Shown: piece after piece, positions 41,950 through 52,720 of the stretch
How the letters are laid out: the number at the start of each line of letters is the position of its first letter
How positions within the stretch are numbered: the stretch's first letter is position 1
Source of the DNA: Rhizomys pruinosus
Taxonomy: Eukaryota; Chordata; Mammalia; Rodentia; Spalacidae
DNA length: 64,000 bases
NCBI GenBank assembly: GCA_009823505.1
Contig: VZQC01001015.1
Coordinates: 1-64,000 of the forward strand
Reading direction: 5' to 3'
The notes under the pieces: generated by a model
What the model saw: the letters and a program-made list of their open reading frames with translations, nothing else
The model's database searches: none
What the model was told of the DNA's origin: nothing
Position numbers and translations under genes: made by a program

Positions 41950-42257
41950 ATCAGGATCTGGGGGATGGCTTCCCTGGTAAAGAGCTTGCTGTGGAAGCGA
42001 GAGGACCCAGGTTTGTTATGGCACAGCCCATGAAAAAGCCAAGCACAGTGGCGGACACACCTGTAATCCTGGGACCAGGGAGGCAGAGCCTTGAGAGTCT
42101 CTGCAGCTTGCAGGCTGGTCAGCCTATGGAATCAGCCTGCTCCAGGCTCAGTGAGAGACTGCGTTTCAGGAATGGAATGTGCAGTGTGATGACAGTATCA
42201 GCCTGTTTCCTCCTTGTGTGTACGCACATGTGCGGATGCCCCTCCCCCACAAAAATC
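41950..42257 (+). mobile_element. B4/RSINE1-type SINE
   Basis: gggggatggcttccctggta, cctgtaatcctgggaccagg, gcagcttgcaggctggtcag and a TG/CA-rich end follow RSINE order, diverged. Confidence 0.75.
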
Positions 42258-42370
42258 TAATGATTACGTATGTATGAAAATATTACAGTAAGGCCCATCC
42301 TTTGGACACTAACTAAAGCAATAAATAGTAAATGGAAAGCCATTTATACAGTAAAGTCCTGTCTACTCCA

Positions 42371-42570
42371 CATAGCAGTTCTCACCTGGGGGCGACATCT
42401 CTATCCCTTTCCCCCCAAATATCTGCTGATGTCTCAAGATATTTTAGGTTGTTCCAGCTGCAATAAAGATGATTTAAAACTGGAGGAACTCCCCATTTCC
42501 ACATCACTGGGAGTGAGTGGTAGATAGAGGCCAAAAACACAGGTAAACATCCCCCTACGTAGAGAATGTG
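42371..42570 (-). mobile_element. MER5A (hAT-Charlie) fossil, antisense
   Basis: agcagttctcacctgggggc (terminal repeat side), gatgtctcaagatattttag and tagatagaggccaaaaacac, with aaacatccccctacgtag at the far end, follow the reversed MER5A order. Confidence 0.85.
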
Positions 42571-43329
42571 CATTTTTTTTTCTCATCCTAACACTAGTCA
42601 AGAACTATTTCATCAATAGCCAACAGAGTACTGGCTCAGAAACGGCTCCCATCACCCCCCCCCACACACACACACCAAAAGACAAAGATAAATAAAGCCA
42701 TAGGCGGCCCATCCACCATGAATTATGAAAGGTGTGTTTTGGGGGCAGGGCACGGAGAGGGGTGTAACGAACATGAATTTACAAGACGTGCCCTTTAGCT
42801 TGAGCTGGGATTTGTGGTCACTCTTTTTTGGGTTTCATTAAAGTGTAATGCTCGCAAGCAGAAGAGGAGATTTGTTATTCTAAAGACAGTTGCACACCAA
42901 AGCATGCTATTGTATAATCTGGCATTTTCCTCACTAGGGAGCTACGGCGCATTACTCACGAGTGACAGAACCAACGAGCTTCATCTCCCACGAGGCTGCT
43001 GCATCTGTTTAAAGGGAGCAGGAGCCATGTAGATCTGCCCACCTGCCCCCCAAGGAGGAAGGTAGCTGAACTCCCTCCCTGGGAGTCACAAGGAAGATGA
43101 AGCAGGCAATAATTCTATACCTCTCCATCCATATCCACAAGGAGGAGAGGGTCAAGTCCATCTGGGTCCCAGCTGCAGGATCACAGGACTTGAGGCAGGC
43201 ACCTGGATGGGCGCTAGAGCTTGTCTGATATTAAATTAGTTCCATCTGTGCCTCAGTTTCCCTTCATACCTGTGCACACTGGGCTGAGTGTGGCTCGGCA
43301 GTGCACGTATGGGGCTTACACTGCTATCT
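42571..43329. other. Repeat-free sequence, possible conserved element
   Basis: No repeat recognised except a short C/A run near 42654-42675. The 42.76-43.03 kb part keeps CpGs (gctacggcgcattactcacg, caacgagcttc) without a coherent gene model. Confidence 0.35.
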
Positions 43330-43384
43330 CTTGGACCTTGACCTCTCTGAACCTCAGTTTTTTTTCATGTACATAGTGGAGTTG
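43330..43384 (+). mobile_element. MIR relic interrupted by B2
   Basis: ttgacctctctgaacctcag, then a catagtggagttgggg block, is the MIR segment cttaacctctctgagcctcag ... aaaatgggg. The following B2 begins at the MIR A/G-rich site. Confidence 0.7.
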
Positions 43385-43559
43385 GGGGTGAAGTGACTCA
43401 GCAGTTAAGAGGAATTGCTGCTCTTGCAGAGGACCCAAGTTTGGTTCCCAGCACCATGTCAGGCAGCTCACAACCACTTATAAGTGCAGTTCCAGGGGAT
43501 GCAACCCCCTCTTCTAGACTCCCCAGGCACCTGTATTCACACTCACATATCCACACACT

Positions 43560-43599
<40 letters not shown>

Positions 43600-43605
43600 A
43601 AATCT
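43385..43605 (+). mobile_element. B2-type SINE with (CA)n tail
   Basis: gtgactcagcagttaagagg head, gaggacccaagtttggttcc B box region, and a (CA)16 block (43563-43594) replacing the usual tail before aataaatctttatc. Confidence 0.88.
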
Positions 43606-44059
43606 TTATCTCTCATAGTGTCACTGTCATCATCAAAGGCATAAGAATTGGACCTTGCTCAGCATCTTCTCAGCAGGTGGCAAGGGATCCAACAGGTGCT
43701 GGCTACCAATGCCTCTTTCCAGTATCCGAGGACCAAAGGAAGTCACCTTGGCTGCGCTCTGGTGCTCAGAGAATGGGTGAGAAGTGAAACGGATCATGGA
43801 CAGGAAGCCACTCGGACAAGTTCAATATGTGCTGCCAACGTTGGCATCATGAAGCCAACGTGCACCTAGATAGTTCCTGTTTATTGCTCAGATCCTGAGA
43901 CAATATAAACAATATTATACCTGCTAATGATGGCTGGTTAGCCCTGAAAACACCCGAGAGCTGTTTAAGTTCAAACCTTCTATCTTACCACAAAGGGGGC
44001 CACTGAAGTTGATGTCCCTCCACCCCCAGGAACACCTGCCTGGTATATTCTCTGTGCTC
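43606..44059. other. Unassigned sequence
   Basis: No recognised repeat or gene. Confidence 0.4.
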
Positions 44060-44240
44060 ACCAAGAAAAGAGCTTCCCGGAGTTTGGTGGCCCAGGTTGA
44101 GATGTCAACGTAAGCCAGAACATTTCTCCATTTCTTTGCCTCTAAACTGGGCATGATAACAAAACCCATGACCAGTAGTGACAAGCGATGAGATCAGGTA
44201 GGTAAAATGTGTGGCAGAGACCTGTGGCACATGGGAAATC
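44060..44240 (+). mobile_element. MIR SINE relic
   Basis: tttgcctctaaactgggcat, a gataacaaaacccatgac block, aggtaggtaaaatgtgtggc and tgtggcacatgg follow the MIR 3' order. Confidence 0.55.
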
Positions 44241-44346
44241 CAGCTGATGCAGTGACCCTAGGTAGCTTTAAGCTGACAAATAATGATTATGGCTGAGACA
44301 ATGAATGTCCAAGTATTTGTCCCAGAATCTCCATAGATGGAGGCCA

Positions 44347-44450
44347 TATATGTGTGCAGTGTATGTATGTATGTGTGTATGTGTATAGGTGCATATATGC
44401 ATGTCTATGTTTCTGTGTATGCATGCATATGTGTGTATGTATGTGTGTAT
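44347..44450. repeat. (TATG)n-type degenerate microsatellite
   Basis: Alternating TATG, TGTG and CATG units over about 100 bp. Short ORFs on both strands are by-products. Confidence 0.9.
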
Positions 44451-45389
44451 AATATTTTCTTCTATGCTGCTGATAACATACTTTCATGTCTCAAGAATCA
44501 TGGTGGGGACTCCAAGTCCTTATGAAGAGGTCACCATCATACCACTGTTGTGTGACACACTTTTCCTGGGGAGATGTGAACAAACATCTACTCGCTCAGA
44601 CACCAAACCCTTGTCAGACCAAAACAGTGAGTGATGCATCAGAGTCCAACTGGGTGAACCAGTGAGTTTGCTGGGTTTATTCACAGGAGCAGGGACAGCT
44701 CAAAGGCAGCTCTATCCCAAAGCTCACCTCTGCATGATGACTCAGAAGTTGAACCCTGGGGTGCTCTCTGTATGACTTGCAAGTGACTCAACAGGGCGGA
44801 GCACCTCCCCTCCTCAGTCTTTCTACTTAGAGAACCTTTGGTGTCCATGTGCGTCTAGTGAGTTCTGGGACTTCCTGAGAATAGTGAGTTGCTTATTTCC
44901 TGAGCTTCTTCCTAGAACTTCCGGAGTAATAAACAGTTCCCCTCCAGGATGGAAGGCTTCCATGTGGAGAAATTGATATATAACTCCAGGTTCCAGACAT
45001 CACAAAGGAGGTTCTTCCTGGTGACAGCCCTCCCTGGTTTCAGACACAAGATATCTGGAGGGATACAATTCTGTGAGTTAAACGCTCCAATGTTCATTTT
45101 GATTCAGACTCTGAGTCCTTTGGGGTGAACAGTGCAGCACCGTTCCTCTGAGCTGATGCCTCTAGCCCAGTAGGACCAACCACTGGCCTACATCAGACTC
45201 CCTGTAAGGATGATGGATGGACACACAGGCTGTTGGCCCCACACCCCTCTCGGATCTGGGCTTCAACTCTACATTTTTAATTCCTAACTCAAGATTCTAG
45301 TTGGTTCTGCTGCTGCTGGTCTAGGGAGCACATCTTGGCTTTACTAACCCAAGACTTGATGCTATTTGGGGTTGGGTGATACTCAGGTA
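44451..45389. other. Unassigned sequence
   Basis: About 900 bp without a recognised family. It contains the donor of the 44-bp segment found again at 45.66 kb. Confidence 0.4.
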
Positions 45390-45520
45390 CAGATGGTACC
45401 ACACTACAGTGAATAGCATCTCTGACCACATAAAATACCAGCAGCAACTCCAATAAAGTGAAATGTCTCCAAACACTGCTCTATGGGCATGATCACCCCT
45501 TGCACTGGAGTGGAATGGCC
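45390..45520 (+). mobile_element. MER5A-like fossil (tentative)
   Basis: gaaatgtctccaaacactgc and gcatgatcaccccttgcact match the MER5A end block aaatgtctccagacattgcc ... caaaatcgcccctgg. The left part is weak. Confidence 0.45.
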
Positions 45521-45647
45521 CAAATTCCAAACCTAGTTCATCAGAGTGGTACAATCACGGCCCTAGTTCAGCGCCCCTCTGAGTTTCTTTGTTCATGGAA
45601 TGGGAAGAAAAATGTCAATCCCAGAAGGTCCATCAGGATTAAGAGAT

Positions 45648-45850
45648 GAAACTAGGCACAGTGGTCTGGTGAGTTCCTGGGACTTCCTGAGAATAGTGAG
45701 TTGTTTATGTAATTCAGAATTTTCTTAATTCTGTAATAACAGCTATAATTCCAGAATTTGAGAGTTTGAGGGAGGGGGATCATGAGTTTGATGCTAGTCT
45801 AAGCTGCATAGCAAGCCTGTGTCAAACAAACAAATAAACAGAAATAAACA
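45648..45850 (+). mobile_element. Old B1-like SINE carrying a foreign insert
   Basis: aaactaggcacagtgg (45648-45663) and ctataattccagaatttgag, tcatgagtttgatgctagtc and cctgtgtcaaacaaac (45740 onward) are two parts of one old B1. About 77 bp at 45664-45740 separates them and starts with a copy of 44853-44896. Confidence 0.7.
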
Positions 45851-45987
45851 AAAAATAGATAATGCTTTATCATCTCTCTTTATAAGGTAGCACAGAGCCC
45901 AACATTCACTGGTCATTTAGTTAGTTGTTGCTTTAAGTACTCAGTTTCTGATCTACTTAGTAAAATGTCCTTTCATAATTGAAAGTT

Positions 45988-46125
45988 TTCACATGGAGAT
46001 GGGCATCACACATCTGCTTGTCACCTCAGCACTGGGGGTGAGGCTGAAGGTCCTGAGTTTAAGACCGATTAAGACTGATCTGCTCTATATAATGAGACTC
46101 AGTCTCACAAAAAGAAGAAAAGGTT
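45988..46125 (+). mobile_element. Old B1-like SINE
   Basis: gtcacctcagcactgggggt, tcctgagtttaagaccgatt and gagactcagtctcacaaaa follow diverged B1 order. Confidence 0.55.
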
Positions 46126-46361
46126 TCACGTCGGACTTGGCGGCTGGGCTGGTTGGAACAGAGGCCAAGAATCTTCTAGACAACAATAACAAAGTGTCCA
46201 TTTGGGCAAAGGATCCCAAAGTTATTCTGAATCTATGTCTGGCCTTTGTCTACCTAAGTAGGCCTTGTTCTAAGCTGGGGAGTGACTGGATGTTAAAGAA
46301 TCTTCTAGTTTTACAGGATTTCCACCCTTAGATTGGTCCAACAAGAATCTCTGCTTATTTT

Positions 46362-46583
46362 TTCAAATTTATTTATTATTTTTTATGTGTATGAGTGTAC
46401 TGTCTGCATGTAGGTTGGTGCACCTGTGTCTTGCAATGCTTCAGAGGTCAGAAGAGGGCATTGAATTCCCCTGGAACTGGAGTTAAAGATGGTTCTTAGC
46501 CACTATGTGGGTGCTGGGGATTGAATCTGGGTCCTCTGCAAGAGCAGTCGGTGCTCTTAACCACTAGGCCATCTCTCCAGTCC
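46362..46583 (-). mobile_element. B2 SINE, antisense, with TSD
   Basis: Reversed B2 ending taggccatctctccagtcc. 11-bp TSDs (ctgcttatttt) at 46351-46361 and 46584-46594. Confidence 0.95.
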
Positions 46584-46871
46584 CTGCTTATTTTAAAATT
46601 ATTATTTTATGCTCGAATGCAAAGCAATGGGTTTCATTATGGCATGGCATAAATACATGGATAAGCAGAGTGTCCCTCCCCACCTCCACCCTCTCCTGTG
46701 TCCCCTCTCCAGCTGACTGCCCTCTTAGGTGGCATGGAACTTGTGAAGATGTTGTCAGCTGTAATGCAATGTCCTCTGCAGTGGAGCATCACCCAGTCCC
46801 TAATACCAACAGGACTGCAGTCAATGAATGCTGTCCTGAGACATTGATGTTGGTCTGGTCCCTGGACCAGT

Positions 46872-46978
46872 GACAGCCTATAATCTCCTATACTCAGAAG
46901 GTCGAGCCAGGACAATTGTGAATTCAAGGCCATGCCTGGGATATCTAGCAACATCCTGTCTCAAAAAGAAAAAAAAAT
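46872..46978 (+). mobile_element. Old B1-like SINE
   Basis: agtgacagcctataatctcc, attgtgaattcaaggccatg and catcctgtctcaaaaagaa, a diverged B1 with an A-rich tail. Confidence 0.65.
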
Positions 46979-47833
46979 AGAAAAGAAAGTAAAATGAGAT
47001 ATGAAACAAAGATTTCATCTCTCCTATCTCCTTTCCCAACTTTACTCTAGAAGCAAACTTGGGAGTCTGGAGCGCTGCCGTGCACCCCATCAAGCGCTGC
47101 CGAAGGATGATGGATGCACACACGAGGGATCACAGATTTTTCTTTGGCTGTCAGCTCTTGAAATTACCCAGCAATCCCAAAATGAATTTCCACTAATCTG
47201 ACAGTTTTGCCTCTCCTGACATGATGTACTGTATATTCAGTGGTCAGTAGGGACTATTTAATTGCAGTTAAGTCTGTGCTGCTCGCTGTGGCATTTAGAA
47301 CAGAGCCATGTGTAATGTGCTTAAACTTTCTGACTCTCCATGCCCAGATGGGTGGGTGGAACTCAATTTAAAAAAAAAAAACTTTCTACCTGGAAGCACT
47401 TATTAATTAACTTTCACTGGCTCACAGCTTTAATTCATTCACTTTCAAGATTTATAAATATCAGAATCAAAACTAAAGTCAAATTACCCTCTAGTAGGTA
47501 GAAGGTTCTAGAATATGAGATGAAGCTGGTGTGGAGTTAAAAATGGATCAAAACATAAGAAAGGAAAGATAGAGTGATGTAATACATAACATTTTTGACT
47601 ACTGTGTCTATAACTGACAGTTTTTAAGTACCACCTCACTTTGTTCTTTGAATATTCTGAAGAGAGAGGAACAATTCTTGCCTTCCTTTTAGAAGGCTGT
47701 GGAAGGTTAAAGGATAAAAAAGCCCATCAAAGACCTGGAACATGGAGGGACAATTTGTGAGTCCAAGTCTGTTGGAGGACCACACAAATTCCAAGAGATG
47801 TTAAACATTAGGTTTAGAGAGCTTATATTTTTA
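46979..47833. other. Unassigned sequence
   Basis: No confident repeat. 47640-47720 may be a decayed MIR. No gene recognised. Confidence 0.35.
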
Positions 47834-48075
47834 AAAATTTTATTTATTTATTTTTTATGTGTATGAATGTACTGTCTGTATGTAGGTTTGTGCACCCGTG
47901 TTGTGCAATGCTGCGGAGGTCAGAAGAGGGTGTCGGATTCCCCTAGAACTGGAGTTCTCCTGGAATTGGAGTTACAGATGGTTCTCAGCCACCATGTGGG
48001 TGCTGAGGATCAAACCTGCGTCCTCTGCAAGAGCGGTCAGCGTGCTCTTAACCGCTAGGCCATCTCTCCAGCCCT
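47834..48075 (-). mobile_element. B2 SINE, antisense, 17-bp-duplication subfamily
   Basis: Reversed B2 with the 17-bp duplication at about 47943-47976 (agaactggagttctcctgg, then aattggagtt). 18-bp TSDs (agagagcttatattttta/agagggcttatattttta) at 47816-47833 and 48076-48093, one mismatch. Confidence 0.95.
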
Positions 48076-48093
48076 AGAGGGCTTATATTTTTA

Positions 48094-48424
48094 CAGGTGG
48101 TGAAACTGTGTTCTGGACACCTCAAAGTGCCTTGTTCTGAATTAAATTACCCATGCTCAGCAAATAATCTTCCTGTGATTCACACACCTGTTCATCTGAA
48201 CACAGTGTTTTGTAAGTTACAAGGTGTTCTAGCATTCATTCCATTGTGGCATATTTAATTCAGGTTTTCAAGCACTTCTGGTGTGTGAACTAACCCTTCA
48301 AGAAGAGTTTTGATAACGGTGTTCTTGATATCTGCCAGATCTAGTGATTTCTACCTACAAGATAGCCACACAGTTGCCTCTGCAAGGTGGTATAAACACC
48401 TGAACAATAAAAACTTAAACAGAT
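48094..48424. other. Unique non-coding sequence
   Basis: No recognised repeat or gene. Confidence 0.4.
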
Positions 48425-48655
48425 CCATCCATGCAGCAGGCACTAATGACCTTCTCTATGTTCCGACCATTTATTCCAGGTGCTGGAAATACAGCCCAGA
48501 ATAAATCAGTCACAGGTTCCCTCTGCCTGGAGAGCTCACCTTCTGGTGGACAAGAGCCGGTGATTGACTAGATAACTACGTGATATATGTCATATGTCAG
48601 GCAGTAAGTGTGAACGGGTAAAATAAAGTTGGGAAATGGGACAGGAAGGGCTGGG
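48425..48655 (-). mobile_element. L2 LINE relic, antisense
   Basis: caggtgctggaaatacagcc, gaataaatcagtcacaggtt and gagagctcaccttctggtgg follow the reversed L2 end (gcactggggatacagcagtgaac ... ggagctcacattctagtgg). Confidence 0.65.
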
Positions 48656-48867
48656 AAAGAGATTAAGCTTATAAATAGAGCAGGGGATGTTTGACAAAGA
48701 CTTAGGCTACGTGAGGAACAAGCTGTCTGAAGACCCTGGGAAGGACGTTCTGGGGAGAAGAAACCCATCAATGTTAAGTCAGCGTGTGTTGTCCTGTGTT
48801 TGAGGAGACCTAGAGGAAGGGAAATTTGACTCTTTTGTGTTATAATTCTCACAGTATTAAAAACCAT

Positions 48868-49021
48868 GCCGGGCGCAGTGGCGCATGCCTTTAATCCCAG
48901 CACTTGGGAGGCAGAGGCAGGCAGATCTCTGTGAGTTCAAGGCCAGCCTGGTCTACCTAGCGAGCTCCAGGCCAGCTGGGACTAAAGGGAGGGAGACCCT
49001 GTCTCAAAAAGACAAAAAAAC
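48868..49021 (+). mobile_element. B1 SINE
   Basis: gccgggcgcagtggcgcatg through ggagaccctgtctcaaaaag, with a gggagg duplication before gagaccctg. A-rich tail. Confidence 0.95.
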
Positions 49022-49689
49022 CCTAATGTACAGGTGCTGTTCAATTAGTTGTAGGCATTAAAGTATATAACTTTATATATATTGATATGCAAGCCCTCAT
49101 GAAACTGTGGTTGTAATCAGAGTAATAAACATTTCCATCACTTCTAGAACTTTCCTTGATGATCACTCACTTCCACCTTTCCCTGCTCTGGGCTCCCTAT
49201 AGTCCCATGAAACTGCTAACTTAGAGTAGTTTGCATTTTATGGAATTTTCTAGAACTTGTGATTCCCTTACTTGTTTGGCTTTTTTTTCACTTTGCAGAG
49301 GACTTTTGAGCTACGTCCCTTTTATAGTTATCCACACTTCATTTATTTTCATTGTCTGGATTGTGTGATATTCTACAAAGTATTTGTCTATTCATTTAAC
49401 CCATGAGTGTTTGGACCATTTCTGGTTTGGAACTTTGAAAAACCAAGTTTATGAGTATTCTTGACTAAGTCAGTGTGAGGACCTGAGCTTTCATTTATCC
49501 TGGGCGAGTACCTGGGACTGGGAAGGGTCTTGGGTGCATACCTTGATTGGAAGATGTAGGTTTAATATTTGAAGAAACTGACAAATTATTTCCCCAAGTA
49601 CAGGCGCCATTTTGTGTTCCCTCTGGCCACATGGGAGATGTCTCTATGTTCCCTATTGTCAGCCGATCAGTCTTATAATTTTAGATATT

Positions 49690-50085
49690 TCCAAACTGTG
49701 AGGGTTAAGGAGATGGCTCACTTAGTCAAAGCATGAGGGCCTGAGCATAGATCTTCAGCACCCATGTAAGAAGCCAGGCATGGTGGCCCCTGTCAGCAAC
49801 CTCAGAGCTGCATGGGGGCTATCAGAAATAGATGGACTCAAAAAAAAGAAAAAGAAATAGATGGACTCTTGGGGATTACTGGCCAGTTCCTCTGTCTGAA
49901 CCTGAATTGGTTAGCTCCAGGCTCGGTGAGAGACTCTGTCTCAAAAAATAAGGAGAGTGGTTGAGGAAGACATCGGGTGTCAACCTCTAGCCTCTACTAC
50001 CTGCACACACTCATATGTGCACATACATGAACACATTCATGCACATTCAGCACATATATACACATACACAAAAAAGAGCAAAAAC
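49690..50085 (+). mobile_element. B4/RSINE1-type SINE
   Basis: gttaaggagatggctcactt, gaagccaggcatggtggccc, ggggattactggccagttcc, gagagactctgtctcaaaa and tcaacctctagcctctac before a CA/TA tail. Carries the A-tract insertion at 49840. Confidence 0.9.
49824..49868. repeat. 16-bp direct repeat enclosing only an A-tract
   Basis: agaaatagatggactc at 49824-49839 and again at 49853-49868. Between them lie exactly 13 bases, all A except one G. Confidence 0.95.
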
Positions 50086-50282
50086 TCAGTTGTACGGTAG
50101 TTTCAACATCAGTGTTGTTTTCTGTGCTCATTTTCGGCCCACATGCCTTCTCTCATGAAATGTCTGTTCAAACCTTTTGTCCGGTTTTGGTTTATCTATC
50201 TGTTGAATTTCTTATTTCATTTTAGGTATTCTTTGAATAATCTGCATACACATCTTTTATCAGAAGCATGACTGACAAATTA

Positions 50283-50507
50283 TTTTTTTAAATGTTTTAC
50301 TATTTTTATTTTATTTGTATGAGTACATTTCCTGCATGTATGTTTGTCAGTGGCGTGCAGTGCCCGCAGAGGTCAGAAGAGGACATTGGATCTCTTGGAA
50401 CTGGAGTTAGAGACAGTTGTTAGCCACCATGTGGGTGCTGGGAGTTGAACCCAGGTCCTTTGCAAAGAGCAGCCTGTGCTCTTAACCACTGAGCCATCTT
50501 TCCAGCC
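50283..50507 (-). mobile_element. B2 SINE, antisense, with TSD
   Basis: Reversed B2 ending gagccatctttccagcc. 10-bp TSDs (ctgacaaatt) at 50273-50282 and 50508-50517. Confidence 0.95.
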
Positions 50508-50647
50508 CTGACAAATTCTTTTCCCTATCAGATTTATCTTCATTCTCCTATTGTGAATTTTGACCAAGTGTAAATCATATTTTTGTGCCCTTTATGGTCT
50601 TGCTGTTGGCAATGCAGGAAAGAAATCTTTGCCTTTGGCTATTTTAC

Positions 50648-50762
50648 AAAATGATTTTTCGGGGAGGGGTTGTCTAAATTTGATTAGGAACTGTTGTGTG
50701 AAATGTACAAAAGCTCAATAAAAAACTTAAAAGAAGAGAAAGGATCCCATAAAATGATTTTT
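50648..50762 (+). mobile_element. Unidentified 91-bp retroposed insert with TSD
   Basis: aaaatgattttt occurs at 50648-50659 and 50751-50762, inside the L1M body. The 91-bp insert (50660-50750) starts G-rich, carries aataaa at about 50717-50722, and ends A/G-rich. Source not recognised. Confidence 0.6.
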
Positions 50763-50770
50763 TTGTCACG

Positions 50771-51610
50771 AAGTAAAAGAAAATATTAATTGAAGTTCCT
50801 TTAAGTGTACCCAGTCTATGTCTGCAATCAAATTTTCATCTGTGATGGCTGTTGGTAATGATTTGTTGATAAGTGAATTAGAAAGCGTGGCTTCCCATGG
50901 CTCCCCACGAATATCATCTCTGCTCTCCCCATCATCAAAAGTTCAACTCTAGGCTATTTGTTTTCCCTTTTATCATTTTAGGATTCCAATTGCAATACAA
51001 GGAATCTTCTAGATTTTTCTGTATTCCTGTCCAGTTCTCACACTAAGTAACAGGGATATGAACACCAAATATATTATCTTCAACAGGGTGAGGACTAGAC
51101 TCAGACAAGAGCAGTAGCCAGGACACAGCATTTGAGGAGAAACATGCTCGGGGCTGTACAAGTGTTAACACTGCATTTGCCTAGGCCAGAGGAAGAGGTG
51201 TTCGGATGGGGCAGAGAAGGCAAGGGTCTCTCTCTTGCCTGTCTTCTCTTACACTAGTCCTGGCTTTGACTTTCACTGGGAGCAGGAGGGAGGCTGAACT
51301 GCAGACTGCTGTGAACTCTCATGATGCCGCTTACTTTTGAGTGTGCCCTCAGATCACCTGAGACTGTCCATTGTGACTCGGAAGGTCCGGGGCGAAGCTT
51401 GAGATTCCACCTCTGTGCTAAGTTCCCATGTGATGCTAATGCTGCTGGTCCATTGGAAGCTCTTGTACTACAAGGAAAAAGGAAACAGAACATGTTGGCT
51501 TTGCCCAAAGGAATAAGACGACTCCATCTGTCATGGCATGCCATCTCAGCCTCACAGTGGTCAGCCCCTGCCTCATTAAAAGAGATACCAGAAATCTCTG
51601 ATGATTGGAA
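50771..51610. other. Unique non-coding sequence
   Basis: No recognised repeat. Overlapping antiparallel ORFs (96 and 111 codons, 51254-51656) lack domain signatures. Confidence 0.4.
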
Positions 51611-51626
51611 ATGGAGTTTTCTTATT

Positions 51627-51835
51627 TTAATGTTTATTTTTATTTTATGTGTATAAGTGTTTTGCCTGTGTGTCCACCCTGTGCATGGTTGCTGAAGGAC
51701 AAAGGGTGTGAGATGTCCTGGAACTGGTGTTACAGACAGTTGTGAGCCACTATGTGGGTGCTGGGAACCAAACTCATGTCTTCTGCAAGAGCAGCCAGTG
51801 TCTTAATTGCTGAGCCATCATCTCTCCATCTCAAG
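51627..51835 (-). mobile_element. B2 SINE, antisense, with TSD
   Basis: Reversed, diverged B2. 16-bp TSDs (atggagttttcttatt/atggagtcttctcatt) at 51611-51626 and 51836-51851 differ at two bases. Confidence 0.93.
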
Positions 51836-51851
51836 ATGGAGTCTTCTCATT

Positions 51852-52589
51852 GTTAAATATTTTACATCTTACTTTTTGTTTCTAACAGAGTGTTGTAGGG
51901 TTAAAACAAAGTTCATTTGAGATCCAGACTACCCCAGATAAAACCAGCTTGCTATTTTGGTAATAAATCGAGTTTTAAGAATTTTCCAAAATTTTTCATC
52001 AAGAAGGTAGACAAAGAAGTAGTAAGATCCCAGAACAAATTTAACAGTGAAGTAGGCCACTGTGTTCCCCCACCAAAAATGCTAGCCTCAGTCAAAGATG
52101 CCTGAGGACAAGTTCTAGTTCACGAGGTTTCAATTCTCAGGGAAGGCTTGCCCGAGCTTTGGCTCAGACCCCCCCCCCCATTTGCTTCTGCCATGATTTC
52201 CCCCACCCTGTCTTCTGTTTGTAAAGCACAGCGCTCCCAGTCGCCCCACGCATCCTGTTGCCCCATGCTGCCTGGTCGCCCCACGTCCCAGCTCCTGGCT
52301 CACCCAAGCTTCTATGGGGTGGACGGCTGTCCACATTCCTTCTTTTGGAGACTTTTCATTCCCTCCTTTCAGCTTGCAAGATTCAACGTAGACTTTATCC
52401 ATCTTCGTACCAGGCTAATCAGAGTGTTCTGTTATCTAGGCTCCAGTGATTGATTCAGGAAGAGCTCAAGACCCAGCCTAATCTGAGTGATTAAGGTGAT
52501 AAGCTGGGAATACTAAGGTCTTTTACCTTGTGTCTGTTCCCCTCCAGGGCACTACTTAAGGCCTGAACTTTCTAACCTTCCCAACCATC
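51852..52589. other. Unassigned sequence with C-run
   Basis: Contains a run of 11-12 C at 52168-52179. Antiparallel ORFs at 52130-52453 (90-101 codons) are unsupported by any domain signature. No repeat recognised. Confidence 0.4.
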
Positions 52590-52720
52590 AGAGGCACAGA
52601 GGGCTTAAAGGAGTGTGTGGTAAGTCATACAACCTGCCTGCCTGTAGATGAGCTGGGACTTGAACCTGCCACTCAGGCTGTGGAGCTGAATTCACAACTT
52701 CAGAGCATGTAAGCCTCGAT
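52590..52720 (-). mobile_element. MIR SINE relic, antisense
   Basis: cagaggcacagagggcttaa, agatgagctgggacttgaac and cagagcatgtaagcc match the reversed MIR order (gaggcacagagaggtt ... gctgggattcgaacc). Confidence 0.75.

Larger units (their letters stand above)
49060..50770 (-). mobile_element. Old L1M-type LINE 3' part, antisense
   Basis: Ordered L1M landmarks in reverse: tttgcagaggacttttgagc, ttgtctattcatttaaccca, gtgtttggaccatttctgg and gtacaggcgccattttgtg. After the SINEs come ttgaatttcttatttcattt and ttttgtccggttttgg. The ORF is decayed beyond reading. It is interrupted by an RSINE (49690-50085), a B2 (50283-50507) and a 91-bp insert (50660-50750). Confidence 0.7.

Noticed and set aside
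51254..51656. Antiparallel open frames of 96 and 111 codons
   Set aside because: Overlapping frames on both strands of unique sequence, with no domain or regulatory evidence.
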